DNA from: a bacterium
GTDB lineage: Bacteria > Hinthialibacterota > Hinthialibacteria > OLB16
Assembly: GCA_022072055.1 (NCBI GenBank)
Contig: JAJVIK010000007.1
Coordinates: 558,001-622,000, forward strand
DNA: 64,000 bases
Direction of reading: 5' to 3'
Positions 15,965 to 24,529 of this stretch are shown piece after piece (position 1 is the first letter of the stretch; each line of letters starts with the position of its first letter). The notes under the pieces are model-generated. The model worked only from the letters and a program-made list of their open reading frames with translations. It was not told where the DNA came from and searched no databases. Position numbers and translations under genes: made by a program.

Positions 15965-15992
15965 GGGTTTCCCTCTCCTCGTACGGATCTGC

Positions 15993-16039
15993 GTGAGTGC
16001 AACTCACCTTACCGGCTCCGCCCCGGAGTGCAACTCCCG
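15993..16039. repeat. Two short palindromes sharing AGTGCAACTC
   Basis: GTGAGTGCAACTCAC (15993-16007) and CGGAGTGCAACTCCCG (16024-16039) are perfect or near-perfect hairpins with the same core, 16 nt apart, in the gap after gcvH. They could be an operator pair for the small membrane protein gene or part of a terminator. Confidence 0.5.
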
Positions 16040-16048
16040 GGCGAGCGT

Positions 16049-16075
16049 GGGGCCGCGACGGAGCGCGGCCCTCCT
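16049..16075. repeat. REP-like palindrome, same family as 9367-9433
   Basis: GGGGCCGCGACGGAGCGCGG and the following CCCTCC form a self-complementary hairpin directly after the gcvH stop. The GCGACGGAGCGCG core is shared with the long inverted repeat at 9367-9433. Confidence 0.65.
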
Positions 16076-16078
16076 CAC

Positions 16079-16459
16079 TCAATCATGAACAATGCCGCGA
16101 TAGGCCGTGGCATCCAGGAGCGTGTCGAGGTCCGCCGAATTGGCCGGAGCAATCCGGAACAGCCATCCTTTTTCATACGGGGATTGATTGATCCAATCGG
16201 GGTGTGTGGCCAGGTCGGCGTTGATCGCGGTCACCGTCCCTCCCACCGGGGCGTAGACATCCGAGGCCACCTTGGTCGATTCGACCACACAGCAAGCCTC
16301 CTTGGCCGCGACCGCGCGCCCGACCTCGGGGAGCTCCACGAACACAATGTCGGTGAGTTCATGCTGGGCGAAGTCGGTGACCCCCACCACCACTTGGCCG
16401 TCTTCCAGGCGAGCCCATTCGTGAGTTTCGGAATATTTCAAGGTTTCCGGGACAATCAT
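16079..16459 (-). CDS. gcvH: Glycine cleavage system H protein
   Basis: A 126-residue lipoyl carrier, the usual length. The lipoylated lysine is Lys63 in VVESTKVASDVYAPV. The N terminus (LKYSETHEWARLEDGQVVVGVTD) and GGTVTAIN are family hallmarks. H protein shuttles the aminomethyl group between P, T and L proteins in the cytoplasm. No gcvT, gcvP or lipoate ligase gene is nearby, so this copy is an orphan in the window. It could serve the main system from elsewhere, or act only as a lipoate carrier. Confidence 0.95.
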   Translation of the reverse strand: MIVPETLKYSETHEWARLEDGQVVVGVTDFAQHELTDIVFVELPEVGRAVAAKEACCVVESTKVASDVYAPVGGTVTAINADLATHPDWINQSPYEKGWLFRIAPANSADLDTLLDATAYRGIVHD

Positions 16460-16667
16460 CGTTTAATCAGCCTTTCCAGGAGTAAGCACTGGCGTCTCCA
16501 AGACCCCCTCAGCGCGGGATGGGACACTTGCGGACCGGAGAGTATTCTCATTCCCCCGGGGGGTCCGTCAAGGTGTCGGGATGCCACCGGACCCGAAAGG
16601 TCTTGGAGAATCGCGAAATCCTCTTCAGAATGAGAGATCAATCGAAAGGACTCCCCTCGCCACTCCC

Positions 16668-18119
16668 ATGTTTTTTTCGCGCGTTGGGTTCAATCCCGCC
16701 AGAGTCGCTGTCTGTGGGGTTCTGTGCTTGAGCGTGGCGGTGTTCGGCCAGCCGGGTGGAGGACCGCCGCTGTTCAGCGTGCAGGTCACCCCGGCGATTG
16801 AGAAGGAGATCGCCGCGAGCTTGGAGTTCACCGGGTCGATCAATCCCTGGCGGGAGATCGCGCTTTCCTCCCAGGTCGGGGGTCTTGTGGAGCGAATCCC
16901 GATTGAGGCGGGGGATTTTCTTGAAGGCGGGCGGGAGGTTTGTTTTCTGAACACCGAGGCGGCGGAGATCGAAGTGCGCCGTCAACAGGCCCTGGTCGCC
17001 GCCGCCAGCGCGGAGTACTCCCGGCTCGCGGCGGGATTCCGTCGGGAGGAAATCGAGGAGACTCGCAAGAAGGTCGAGATGGACCGAGCCCGATTCAAGC
17101 GCGCGGAGGATGAATGGAACCGGCGCCGACCGCTTGTCGAGCAGGGGGTGATCACCCAGAGCGAGGGAATCACGCTCGAGATGGCCTTCATGGAACTGGA
17201 GGCGGCCCTGCACAGCTCCGAGGCGCGCCTGAGGCTGCTTGAGGCCGGGTACCGCAAGGAGGAGGTCGCGGCCGCGAAGGCCAAGCATGAGATGCAGCGG
17301 GCCGAGCTCGCCGAAGCCGAGCGCAAGCTGAAGGAGCATACGATCTCCACGCCGATGCTCGCCGCCGTGGTGTCGCGATTGGTCGAGCCGGGGGAATGGG
17401 TCAAGGAGGGGGATTCGGTCGCGAGCTTGGTGGTCCTCGATCCGCTTCGCGTCCGCATCGAGATCCCCCAGGTGTTTTTCTCCAAGGTGAGTCAGGGTCA
17501 GGAGGCGACCATCGAAGTGGATGGCCTGCCCGAGCGGCGCTTCACCGCCACGGTGGACCATGTGGTTCCGGGCGCGGGAGCCGGGACTCGCAATTTCCCC
17601 GTGCTCATGAAACTCGACAACACGGATGGGGCTTTGATGAGCGGGCTCTTCGCGCGCGTGCGCCTCAAACTCGGCGAGAAAGCTCCCGCCGTGCTGGTTC
17701 CGCGCCAAGCGGTGTTGGTGCGCGGGGAATCCACCGTGGTCCTGGTGGCCGAGCCGCTCAAGGCCGCGCCGCCCTCTCCGGCGCAATCCGACCGGTCGCC
17801 CTCCGACACAACGCAGACGAAACCCTCCGGGGGCGGCAATCCCGCCCAAGCGGGACCCCCGGGAGCGGGCGGACCGCCCGGCATGCCCGCGCCCATGCCG
17901 GACGCCACCATTCGGGAGGTGACTGTCCGAACCGGGGGCGAGGAGGGGGATTGGGTCGCGGTCGAGGTGATCGGCGCCGAACCGATTCGGGCGGGCGAGC
18001 TGATCGTTTCGCTGGGCGGGATCCGGCTGCAGAACGGCATGCCGGTTCGGATCCTCAACCGGGAGACCTCCACGGCCGAGGCGCCGGCGGCGAATCCCCC
18101 CGCTGAGTCCGTTCGATGA
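16668..18119 (+). CDS. RND efflux membrane-fusion protein (HlyD/AcrA family)
   Basis: A 483-residue protein from the ATG at 16668, chosen because it opens a signal peptide (MFFSRVGFNPARVAVCGVLCLSVAVFG). Order: N-terminal beta/lipoyl half (INPWREIALSSQVGGLVERI), a long coiled coil of about 140 residues (EIEVRRQQALVAAASAEYSR through AEAERKLKEH), the second lipoyl half (TISTPMLAAVVSRLVEPGEW), a beta-barrel (VRIEIPQVFFSKVSQGQEA) and a C-terminal domain. A Pro/Gly-rich insert of about 50 residues near the C terminus is unusual. Its last 4 nt overlap the RND pump gene (ATGA). It links the inner-membrane pump to an outer-membrane channel; no TolC-like gene is in the window. Confidence 0.9.
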   Translation: MFFSRVGFNPARVAVCGVLCLSVAVFGQPGGGPPLFSVQVTPAIEKEIAASLEFTGSINPWREIALSSQVGGLVERIPIEAGDFLEGGREVCFLNTEAAEIEVRRQQALVAAASAEYSRLAAGFRREEIEETRKKVEMDRARFKRAEDEWNRRRPLVEQGVITQSEGITLEMAFMELEAALHSSEARLRLLEAGYRKEEVAAAKAKHEMQRAELAEAERKLKEHTISTPMLAAVVSRLVEPGEWVKEGDSVASLVVLDPLRVRIEIPQVFFSKVSQGQEATIEVDGLPERRFTATVDHVVPGAGAGTRNFPVLMKLDNTDGALMSGLFARVRLKLGEKAPAVLVPRQAVLVRGESTVVLVAEPLKAAPPSPAQSDRSPSDTTQTKPSGGGNPAQAGPPGAGGPPGMPAPMPDATIREVTVRTGGEEGDWVAVEVIGAEPIRAGELIVSLGGIRLQNGMPVRILNRETSTAEAPAANPPAESVR

Positions 18120-21100
18120 TTCTGATTTCCGCCTCGCTCAAGAACGGCACCGCGGTTGTCGTGGGGATCTTGCTGGTGATCCTGTCGGGGTACCTTGCGT
18201 TCACCCGAATTCCTATTCAGCTCAACCCGACCATCGATTCCCCGTTCATCACGGTCGAAACCCTCTACCCGGGGGCGTCCGCGCTGGAGGTCGAGCAGGA
18301 GATCACCAACCGGTTGGAGGAGAAGCTCGCGGCGGTGGAGAACTTGCGCGAGATGCGCTCCAGCTCCCGCGAGGGGGTCTCCGAGGTCGTGCTCAAGTTC
18401 GATTGGGGGATCAACAAGGACCTCGCGCAACTCGATGTTCTCCAGAAGATCAACCTCGCGGAGGAGCTCCCCGAGGACGCCGAGGAGCCGCAGATTCTCA
18501 CGGTCAACCGTCGCGAGCAGTCCACCGTGATGTGGCTGTTCCTTAAGACCAACTCCCTCGATGTCAACCAGCTTCGACGTCTCGCGGACGATGTCATCAT
18601 CCCTCAGATCGAACGAGTGCCGGATGTCGAGACTGTGCGACGGTTCGGGGGCGCCGAGCGCGAGATCCATGTGCTGGTGGACCTGGCCGCCATCGCCGCG
18701 CGCGACCTGGCGCTCAACGATGTCGCCCGCGCGCTCGCGCGCGAAAATCGCAATGTGCGCGGCGGCAATATCGACCGCGGCCCCTCGCGTCTGGTGGTCC
18801 GGACCCTGGGCCAATACGACCACCTCGAACAGATCCGGGAAACCGCGGTCACCAACGGTCCGAACGGACCGGTCCGCATCCGCGACATCGGGGAGGTCAG
18901 GGACGCCAACGAGGATCTGGAGGTGTATGTCCGAGTCAACGGCCAGCCCACGATCTCGCTCGGAGTGGTGCAACGCATCGGCTCGAACACCCTCAAGATC
19001 GCGGAGGATGTGAAGAAGCTCCTTGAGCGGATGAACGAATCGCTCGCCTCGCGCGGGGTGGAGATCAAGGTCTCCTACGACTCCTCGGTGTACATCTGGG
19101 GGGCGATTGACCAATTGATCCGCAACCTCTTGGTGGGCGCGGCGCTCGCCACGATGATCCTGTGGTTCTTCCTGCGCTCGATGACCTCGACCCTGATCGT
19201 GGGACTGACCATTCCGATCTGCATGATGGCGACCTTTGTCTGCCTGATTGTGTTCGGGCGCTCGGTCAATGTGGTGTCGCTTGCGGGCTTGGCCTTCGCG
19301 GGCGGAATGATCGTGGACAACGGCATCGTGGTGGTGGAGAACATCTATCGCCACCGCACCGAGCTGGGCAAGTCGATCCTGATCGCCGCGCGGGATGGAG
19401 CCCGCGAGGTCTGGGCGCCGATTGTGGCCTCGACTCTAACCACTCTCGCGGTGTTCATTCCGGTCCTGTTCATCCAAGAGCGCGCGGGACAGCTCTTCCG
19501 CGATTTGGCGTACGCCATCATCTTTTCAGTCGGCCTCTCCGCCATCGCCGCGATCACCATGGTCCCGATGCTGTGCAGCCGCTGGCTGTCCCGGCTCCCG
19601 GCTCGCGTGTTCGTGGGTCAGGGCGGAAAGGGCGGAACGGAAGCGGAGGAAGACATCCACCGGGGCGGGTTTCCGCCCGCGGTCTGGCTCCACAAACTGA
19701 TCGATCCGGTCCTGGGGGCCTTCGGCGGCGCGGTCGGAGGCCTCTTCTTGGGCGTGGTCCGGCTGGGGGTGCGGCGACTCTCCTTTGCGCTGGCCGTGAT
19801 CGCCCTGGTCACCCTCGGCTTCTTCTGGAGCCTTCGGCTGATTCCCCCGGCGGAATACCTCCCGCGCGGGAATGAGAATTTCATCCTCGGCATGATCAAG
19901 CTTCCGGCGGGCATGAGTCCCGAGGGGAGCGAGGAGCTCCTCACCAAGATGGAACGGAAGGTCCTCGATATCCCGGAGCTGGATCGGACCTTCTTCGTGA
20001 TGCTGCGAGACATGCCGATTTTCGGCGTGATCCTCCAGCGCGAGGCGGCCTCCAAGCAGCGGATTCAGGAGATCGTGGCCGATCTGAACGGTTACGCGCG
20101 CTCGATCTACCCGTTTCCCGACATGATTCCGATCCTCTTTCAGATTCCGGTTTTTGGACGGGGGCAAGGGAGCGGAAAAACGGTCACCCTCGACCTTTCC
20201 GGTCCGGACCTGCGTAAGCTCCAGGAGCTCACCAACCGCTGCGCAGACCGGCTCCGACGGCTTCCGGGGGTTCTCTCCGTCCGTCCCACGCTCGACCTGG
20301 ACAACCCCGAGCTGCAGGTGATCCCGGACCGCGAACGTCTCGCCGATCTCGGCATGCGCGCGAGCGATGTGGCGGAGACAGTCGAAACCCTGGTGGAGGG
20401 CCTGACCACCTCGCTCTATCGGGACGCGGGCAAGGAATACGATCTGGTGCTCAAGGCGCTGGATGAACAGATTCGCGCCCCGGAAGACTTGGCCTCGGTC
20501 ATGCTCTCAACCCCTTCGGGGGAGAAGGTGCGCCTCGCGGATGTGGCCCGCGTGGAGCGCCGTCTCGGTCCGGTTGTGGTCGAGCATGTCGAACAGGAGC
20601 GCTCGTCCTCGATTGAGATCACCCCGCTCGAAAACTTCCCGTTGGAGCAGCTTGTGGATGAGGTCAAGAGCGAGGTGGTCGATCCGATGCTCGCGGAGCT
20701 TCCGCTTGAGTATCAGATCTTTCTCTCCGGAACCGCCGATGACCTGGTGAGGACCCTGGAAGCGCTGAGTTTCTCGTTCGTGCTCGCGCTGATCATCATT
20801 TACCTCCTGATGGCGGCGCTTTTCCGCTCGTTCTTCTATCCCTTCATCATCATGTTCTCGGTTCCGCTTTCGATGACCGGGGCGCTGCTCGCGATCTCCT
20901 GGACGGGAGCGGAGTTCAATGTCATCACGATGCTGGGGTTCATCCTCCTCGCGGGGGTGGTGGTGAACAACGCGATCCTACTCGTGGATGTGACCCTGGA
21001 GCAGGTGCGCCAGGGGGTTTCACATGGGGAGGCGGTGATCGAATCGGTGCGTCGGCGCATCCGCCCGATCTTCATGACCTCGATCACCAGCGTGCTCGGC

Positions 21101-21331
21101 ATGCTCCCGCTCGCCTCCGGACAAGGCGCGGGCGCGGACCTCTACAACGGCCTCGGAGTGGCGGTGATCGGCGGGCTGACTCTTTCCACTCTCTTCACCC
21201 TGGTGCTTATCCCGATCCTGCTCAAGGTGTTCATGCAGTTCCGCGACAACCTCGCGGTATGGATCGGCCGCGCCGAACTCACCGAGGCCGGAACCGCGCG
21301 GCGATTGGCGGAACTCGACGCCCAAATGTGA
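18116..21331 (+). CDS. RND efflux transporter (AcrB/HAE-1 family)
   Basis: A 1071-residue inner-membrane pump with the family order: first membrane helix (AVVVGILLVILSGYLAF), porter domain (YPGASALEVEQEITNRLEEKL), helices 2-6 with GLAFAGGMIVDNGIVVVEN, a second porter domain and C-terminal helices with GVVVNNAILLVDV. The proton-relay Asp pair of AcrB helix 4 is VDN here, the arrangement seen in many HAE-1 proteins outside the multidrug group. A Gly/Glu-rich cytoplasmic insert (GQGGKGGTEAEED) precedes helix 7. It overlaps the adaptor gene by 4 nt and the hydrolase gene by 1 nt, so the three form one translationally coupled operon. The substrate is unknown. Confidence 0.93.
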   Translation: MILISASLKNGTAVVVGILLVILSGYLAFTRIPIQLNPTIDSPFITVETLYPGASALEVEQEITNRLEEKLAAVENLREMRSSSREGVSEVVLKFDWGINKDLAQLDVLQKINLAEELPEDAEEPQILTVNRREQSTVMWLFLKTNSLDVNQLRRLADDVIIPQIERVPDVETVRRFGGAEREIHVLVDLAAIAARDLALNDVARALARENRNVRGGNIDRGPSRLVVRTLGQYDHLEQIRETAVTNGPNGPVRIRDIGEVRDANEDLEVYVRVNGQPTISLGVVQRIGSNTLKIAEDVKKLLERMNESLASRGVEIKVSYDSSVYIWGAIDQLIRNLLVGAALATMILWFFLRSMTSTLIVGLTIPICMMATFVCLIVFGRSVNVVSLAGLAFAGGMIVDNGIVVVENIYRHRTELGKSILIAARDGAREVWAPIVASTLTTLAVFIPVLFIQERAGQLFRDLAYAIIFSVGLSAIAAITMVPMLCSRWLSRLPARVFVGQGGKGGTEAEEDIHRGGFPPAVWLHKLIDPVLGAFGGAVGGLFLGVVRLGVRRLSFALAVIALVTLGFFWSLRLIPPAEYLPRGNENFILGMIKLPAGMSPEGSEELLTKMERKVLDIPELDRTFFVMLRDMPIFGVILQREAASKQRIQEIVADLNGYARSIYPFPDMIPILFQIPVFGRGQGSGKTVTLDLSGPDLRKLQELTNRCADRLRRLPGVLSVRPTLDLDNPELQVIPDRERLADLGMRASDVAETVETLVEGLTTSLYRDAGKEYDLVLKALDEQIRAPEDLASVMLSTPSGEKVRLADVARVERRLGPVVVEHVEQERSSSIEITPLENFPLEQLVDEVKSEVVDPMLAELPLEYQIFLSGTADDLVRTLEALSFSFVLALIIIYLLMAALFRSFFYPFIIMFSVPLSMTGALLAISWTGAEFNVITMLGFILLAGVVVNNAILLVDVTLEQVRQGVSHGEAVIESVRRRIRPIFMTSITSVLGMLPLASGQGAGADLYNGLGVAVIGGLTLSTLFTLVLIPILLKVFMQFRDNLAVWIGRAELTEAGTARRLAELDAQM

Positions 21332-22278
21332 TGAATCTCCGATTGCTTCTCACGGTGGCCTTGCTCGCGGTTCACTCCCGCTCATGGGCCAAGGAGTGGC
21401 CCGGCGAGGTCCAACGGGTGGAAATCGCGAGCAGCGCCGATGGAACGACCCAGCCCGCCCTGTTTTACATTCCCGAGGCAACCGCCCCGCGCCCGCTGCT
21501 GGTGGCGCTTCACACCTGGAGCGGCGATTGGCTTCAGTCCCTCAGCGTCCCTTACGCGGAGTGGTGCGTTCAAAAGAAGTGGGTGTTCATCCACCCCGAT
21601 TTCCGAGGCCCCAACAAGAACCCTTCCGCCGCCGGCTCGGAGCTGGTCGTGAAAGACATCCTGGACTCGGTCGCCTTCGCGACTCGGGAGGCGAAAGTCG
21701 ATCCGAGGCGGGTCTATCTGGTGGGGGTTTCCGGCGGCGGCATGGCCGCGCTGCTCATGGCCGGACGAGCCCCGGAGATCTGGGCGGGGGTTTCCGCCTG
21801 GGTTCCCATTTCCAACCTTCTCTCCTGGTTCTCCGAGTCCCGTGAGCGCGGCGAGGTGTATGAAGGGGACCTCCTCAAGGTCCTGGGGGCCGACCCGACC
21901 CGTGACTCAAGCGCCGCGAGGGAGGCTCTCGCGCGTTCTCCGATCACCTATCTTCTCGCCGCCAAGAACCTCGCCCTCGACATCAACGCGGGAATTGCCG
22001 ACGGCCACACCGGGAGCGTGCCGATCAGCCACTCGCTCAACGCCTTCAACCTCCTGGCGGATCCCAAGGATCGCATCCCCCAAGCGGATATCGAATTCAT
22101 GGTGAAGAGCCAATCGATTCCGGAGGGACTGCGCTTCGATGGGGAAGACCCGACCTATGGCGAGAAGAAGGTCCTCCTCCGACGTGAGTCCGGGAAGGCG
22201 CGGGTAACCCTGTTCCAGGGCGGGCACGAAATCCTCTTCCCCGCAGCGCTTGAATGGCTGGAGGCACAGCGGAAGTGA
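21331..22278 (+). CDS. Secreted alpha/beta hydrolase (prolyl-oligopeptidase type)
   Basis: About 315 residues from the ATG at 21331, whose first base is the last base of the RND stop codon. The signal peptide is MNLRLLLTVALLAVHSRSWA. The core has an HTWSGDW oxyanion region, HPDFRGPN, the nucleophile elbow GVSGGGMAALLMAG and a C-terminal GGHEILF that supplies the catalytic His. The architecture matches the dipeptidyl-peptidase-like/acyl-esterase alpha/beta hydrolases. As the last gene of the RND operon it may act in the periplasm on the pump's substrate, but this is inference from position only. Confidence 0.85.
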   Translation: MNLRLLLTVALLAVHSRSWAKEWPGEVQRVEIASSADGTTQPALFYIPEATAPRPLLVALHTWSGDWLQSLSVPYAEWCVQKKWVFIHPDFRGPNKNPSAAGSELVVKDILDSVAFATREAKVDPRRVYLVGVSGGGMAALLMAGRAPEIWAGVSAWVPISNLLSWFSESRERGEVYEGDLLKVLGADPTRDSSAAREALARSPITYLLAAKNLALDINAGIADGHTGSVPISHSLNAFNLLADPKDRIPQADIEFMVKSQSIPEGLRFDGEDPTYGEKKVLLRRESGKARVTLFQGGHEILFPAALEWLEAQRK

Positions 22279-22288
22279 CCCGGTTCGT

Positions 22289-22327
22289 TCCTTGATATCT
22301 CGGTCCTGTCAACCGAGATTTCAAGGA
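22289..22327. terminator. Hairpin terminator after the RND operon
   Basis: TCCTTGATATCTCGGT (22289-22304) and ACCGAGATTTCAAGGA (22312-22327) pair over 16 nt with one mismatch and a 7-nt loop, 11 nt after the hydrolase stop. There is no following T-tract, so it is strong as a hairpin and moderate as an intrinsic terminator. Confidence 0.7.
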
Positions 22328-22468
22328 TGTCCCCGCGCCCGGAGTGGGACCGCCATCCCAGCCGGTCCCTTTTCCCCGCTATTGACCTTTCGGCAAAAAT
22401 CCCAAGAATGAAGCCCGGCGCGAGAGGTTTATCCCGCGCGCCTCACTTTCCCCGAAAGGAACTGTCCC

Positions 22469-22966
22469 ATGGCCACCATCACCCTCAAGGGCAACGCAAT
22501 CCACACTTGTGGAGACCTTCCCGCGGTGGGTTCCGCCGCGCCCGAATTCAGCCTTCTCCGGAACGACCTCTCGACCGCCACGCCGGCAAGCTATTCCGGC
22601 AAGAGGAAGGTGCTTTCGGTGTTTCCGAGCATCGACACCCCGGTCTGCGCCACCTCGGTCCGGACCTTCAATCAAAAGGCCGCCTCGCTGGCCAACACGG
22701 TGGTCCTCAACATCTCCGCGGACCTGCCGTTCGCCCAGAAGCGCTTCTGCGCGGCGGAGGGGATTTCCGGAGTCGAGACCCTCTCCACCTTCCGGAGCAG
22801 CTTCGCCAAGGACTATGGGCTTGAGATCGCCGATGGGGCGCTGGCCGGGCTGTGCTCGCGAGCGATCGTGGTGCTCGATGAGAACAACAAGGTCCTCTAC
22901 ACCGAGCAGGTTCCGGAGATCGCCCAGGAGCCCAATTACGACGCGGCGCTCGCGGCGCTCGGATAG
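22469..22966 (+). CDS. tpx: Thiol peroxidase, Tpx (2-Cys peroxiredoxin)
   Basis: A 165-residue peroxiredoxin. The peroxidatic Cys60 is in PSIDTPVCATSVR and the resolving Cys94 in FAQKRFCAAEG, the exact spacing of E. coli Tpx, as is the N-terminal MATITLKGN. It reduces hydrogen and organic peroxides in the cytoplasm (periplasm is possible in some species, but no signal peptide is present), using thioredoxin. GAAAGGA about 10 nt upstream is the ribosome-binding site. It is separated from the RND operon by a hairpin, so it has its own transcription unit. Confidence 0.96.
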   Translation: MATITLKGNAIHTCGDLPAVGSAAPEFSLLRNDLSTATPASYSGKRKVLSVFPSIDTPVCATSVRTFNQKAASLANTVVLNISADLPFAQKRFCAAEGISGVETLSTFRSSFAKDYGLEIADGALAGLCSRAIVVLDENNKVLYTEQVPEIAQEPNYDAALAALG

Positions 22967-23141
22967 GGCCACCGCATCTCTCTTTTCAGGAAGAGCTGCC
23001 ATCTCATTGCCTTCGCACAGGGGATTCGGGTCAGCAGGACGCTTTTTGGGGTGCAACTGGCCATTTTGGGAAAGAGAGGTTATTCTCTCGTTCTTGTGGT
23101 GGGTCTGCTTTACCGCTTGGTCTTCTGAGGAGCCTGCTTCG

Positions 23142-23516
23142 ATGGCAAAGAGAAAAGGACCGGAGGGTGTCATCCACAAACTGGAAATCGATTTCATCAA
23201 GAGCCACCATTATCGTGTCGTACAAGTGGATGGAGCATGGGGTTCTGTCGGCCCCCACGGGAATACGATACAGATGTCAGTCTATAATGAACGATTTGCT
23301 ATTCCGCAGCAGGTCTCCCTTCAGGTTGACGATGGAGTAGCTGTGAAGGAGCTCGACAGGTCCGGAAAGAAGGGATTGGTTCGCGAAATAGAGTGCACCT
23401 TGGTGATGGGTGTTGATCAAGCCGAGGCAGTTGCGAAGTGGCTGATGGAACGGGCCGAAGAGGCGAGGCGATTTAATGAGAAACGTTCATCCAAAGAGCA
23501 TAGGGACCAACGCTAA
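23142..23516 (+). CDS. Conserved hypothetical protein, gene 1 of a three-gene cassette
   Basis: A 124-residue soluble protein with no signal or membrane segment. The sequence has a beta-rich core (HHYRVVQVDGAWGSVGPHGN), the motif MSVYNERFAIPQQVSLQV and a C-terminal helix EAVAKWLMERAEEARRF. It resembles a small protein family, vaguely DUF3467-like, that often sits next to genes like the following two, but no function is known to me. GAGGAG at 23127-23132 lies 9 nt before the ATG. The longer open frame upstream overlaps tpx and is not used. It overlaps gene 2 by 41 nt. Base composition is more A+T-rich than its neighbours. Confidence 0.7.
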   Translation: MAKRKGPEGVIHKLEIDFIKSHHYRVVQVDGAWGSVGPHGNTIQMSVYNERFAIPQQVSLQVDDGVAVKELDRSGKKGLVREIECTLVMGVDQAEAVAKWLMERAEEARRFNEKRSSKEHRDQR

Positions 23517-24045
23517 AATCGAACAGCCATTCCTTCTTGTAGCAGCGGTTCCGATAAGGACGAGGTACTCCTTAGCCGGAATCAACGTACAGGGCTCCGG
23601 ATATCCACGGGGACGGATCAACACAACCACAAGAACTGGGGTTGGTGTTAACCTTGATCGATCCATTCTCTTCCAAAACCACGAAGATTGGCTTAAGGGT
23701 GCATTAGGCTGCATAGATGGGTTCACAGGGTTGAGGAAAGGGTGGAACAGCTATTCGGCACTACCGCCTAACAGAAGGGCAGTAAGTTTGACGCGGGAAT
23801 TCATCTTGATCGCTCACCAATTGGGAATGCGCCCAACTCGAATTTCCCCCGGCGCATTCGGTGGAGTCGCAGTCTTTTTCGAGGCCGGAGTTCGGGAGGT
23901 TTATGTCGCCCTCACCAACCGGGGGGAGGTTTCCGCGCTGTTTACGGATGAAGCTCGCCCCGAAGAGGCCGAAACTGTGAAGTATCCGCCGGGTATGACC
24001 GGGTTCCGAAAACTCCTGAGGGCGGCGGGCGCTCACCTTGGCTGA
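23476..24045 (+). CDS. Conserved hypothetical protein, gene 2 of the cassette
   Basis: A 189-residue soluble protein. The recognisable part is GLRKGWNSYSALPPNRRAV, followed by a helix, then ISPGAFGGVAVFFEAGVREVY and a second strand region VALTNRGEVSALF. The block GW-(D/N)-(G/S)-Y-x-A-x-P-P followed by a GG(I/V)xLEW-like strand recurs in uncharacterised proteins encoded in small mobile cassettes. I recognise the pattern, not a function. The first 60 residues show no pattern. Extensive overlap with gene 1 (41 nt) and gene 3 (8 nt) implies one translation-coupled unit. An internal start is possible. Confidence 0.65.
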   Translation: MRNVHPKSIGTNAKIEQPFLLVAAVPIRTRYSLAGINVQGSGYPRGRINTTTRTGVGVNLDRSILFQNHEDWLKGALGCIDGFTGLRKGWNSYSALPPNRRAVSLTREFILIAHQLGMRPTRISPGAFGGVAVFFEAGVREVYVALTNRGEVSALFTDEARPEEAETVKYPPGMTGFRKLLRAAGAHLG

Positions 24046-24529
24046 GAGCGGTTTCCCGGAGGCGTTGCTTCAGGGTAGACGGGGTGAGATTAATGATTTC
24101 CACCCGAATGAGCGCCTTTATCGCAGGGTGACGGCTCTTCAAGTGGATAGGAGGGACCCGAAGAAGGTTCTCCCCGAGGCATTGGAGCTCCCTGACATGT
24201 CTGTCAACCGCGATTTCTGCGATCCCAAAACCAATCGCCCCGAGTATCTCCTGCTTGATCCCAAAGTCGGGCGCATGGGGATTGCTTCCTTTCGGGTCGA
24301 AGACCTACCCTCGAAACGGTTCCACGGCGGCTCAGAACTGCAATTCCTTCCCATGCATCGCCCGCAAAGAAGAAATTACCTCCATTCGCAAGTCGAGGTC
24401 TACCGGAATGGAGTTCATGTAACGCATCAGGGAGAAGACGGTCTTCCCATCGGGGTTTATCAACGATGGCAAAAGGATCTGGCGCGAAAGGCTGTGGTCA
24501 TTCGTCAGCCTGAATCGGAAGAACGCTGA
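24038..24529 (+). CDS. Conserved hypothetical protein, gene 3 of the cassette
   Basis: A 163-residue soluble protein that begins with TTG at 24038; no in-frame ATG exists before the conserved part. Visible features are ERLYRRV, ALELPDMSVNRDFCDP, MGIASFRVEDLP and a C-terminal HSQVEVYRNG. The LYRRV...DMSVNR pairing is a pattern I associate with the same kind of unknown cassette. No catalytic motif is evident. The stop codon shares its last base with the ATG of tag, so tag may be co-translated, or the cassette may have inserted upstream of it. Confidence 0.65.
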   Translation: MAESGFPEALLQGRRGEINDFHPNERLYRRVTALQVDRRDPKKVLPEALELPDMSVNRDFCDPKTNRPEYLLLDPKVGRMGIASFRVEDLPSKRFHGGSELQFLPMHRPQRRNYLHSQVEVYRNGVHVTHQGEDGLPIGVYQRWQKDLARKAVVIRQPESEER

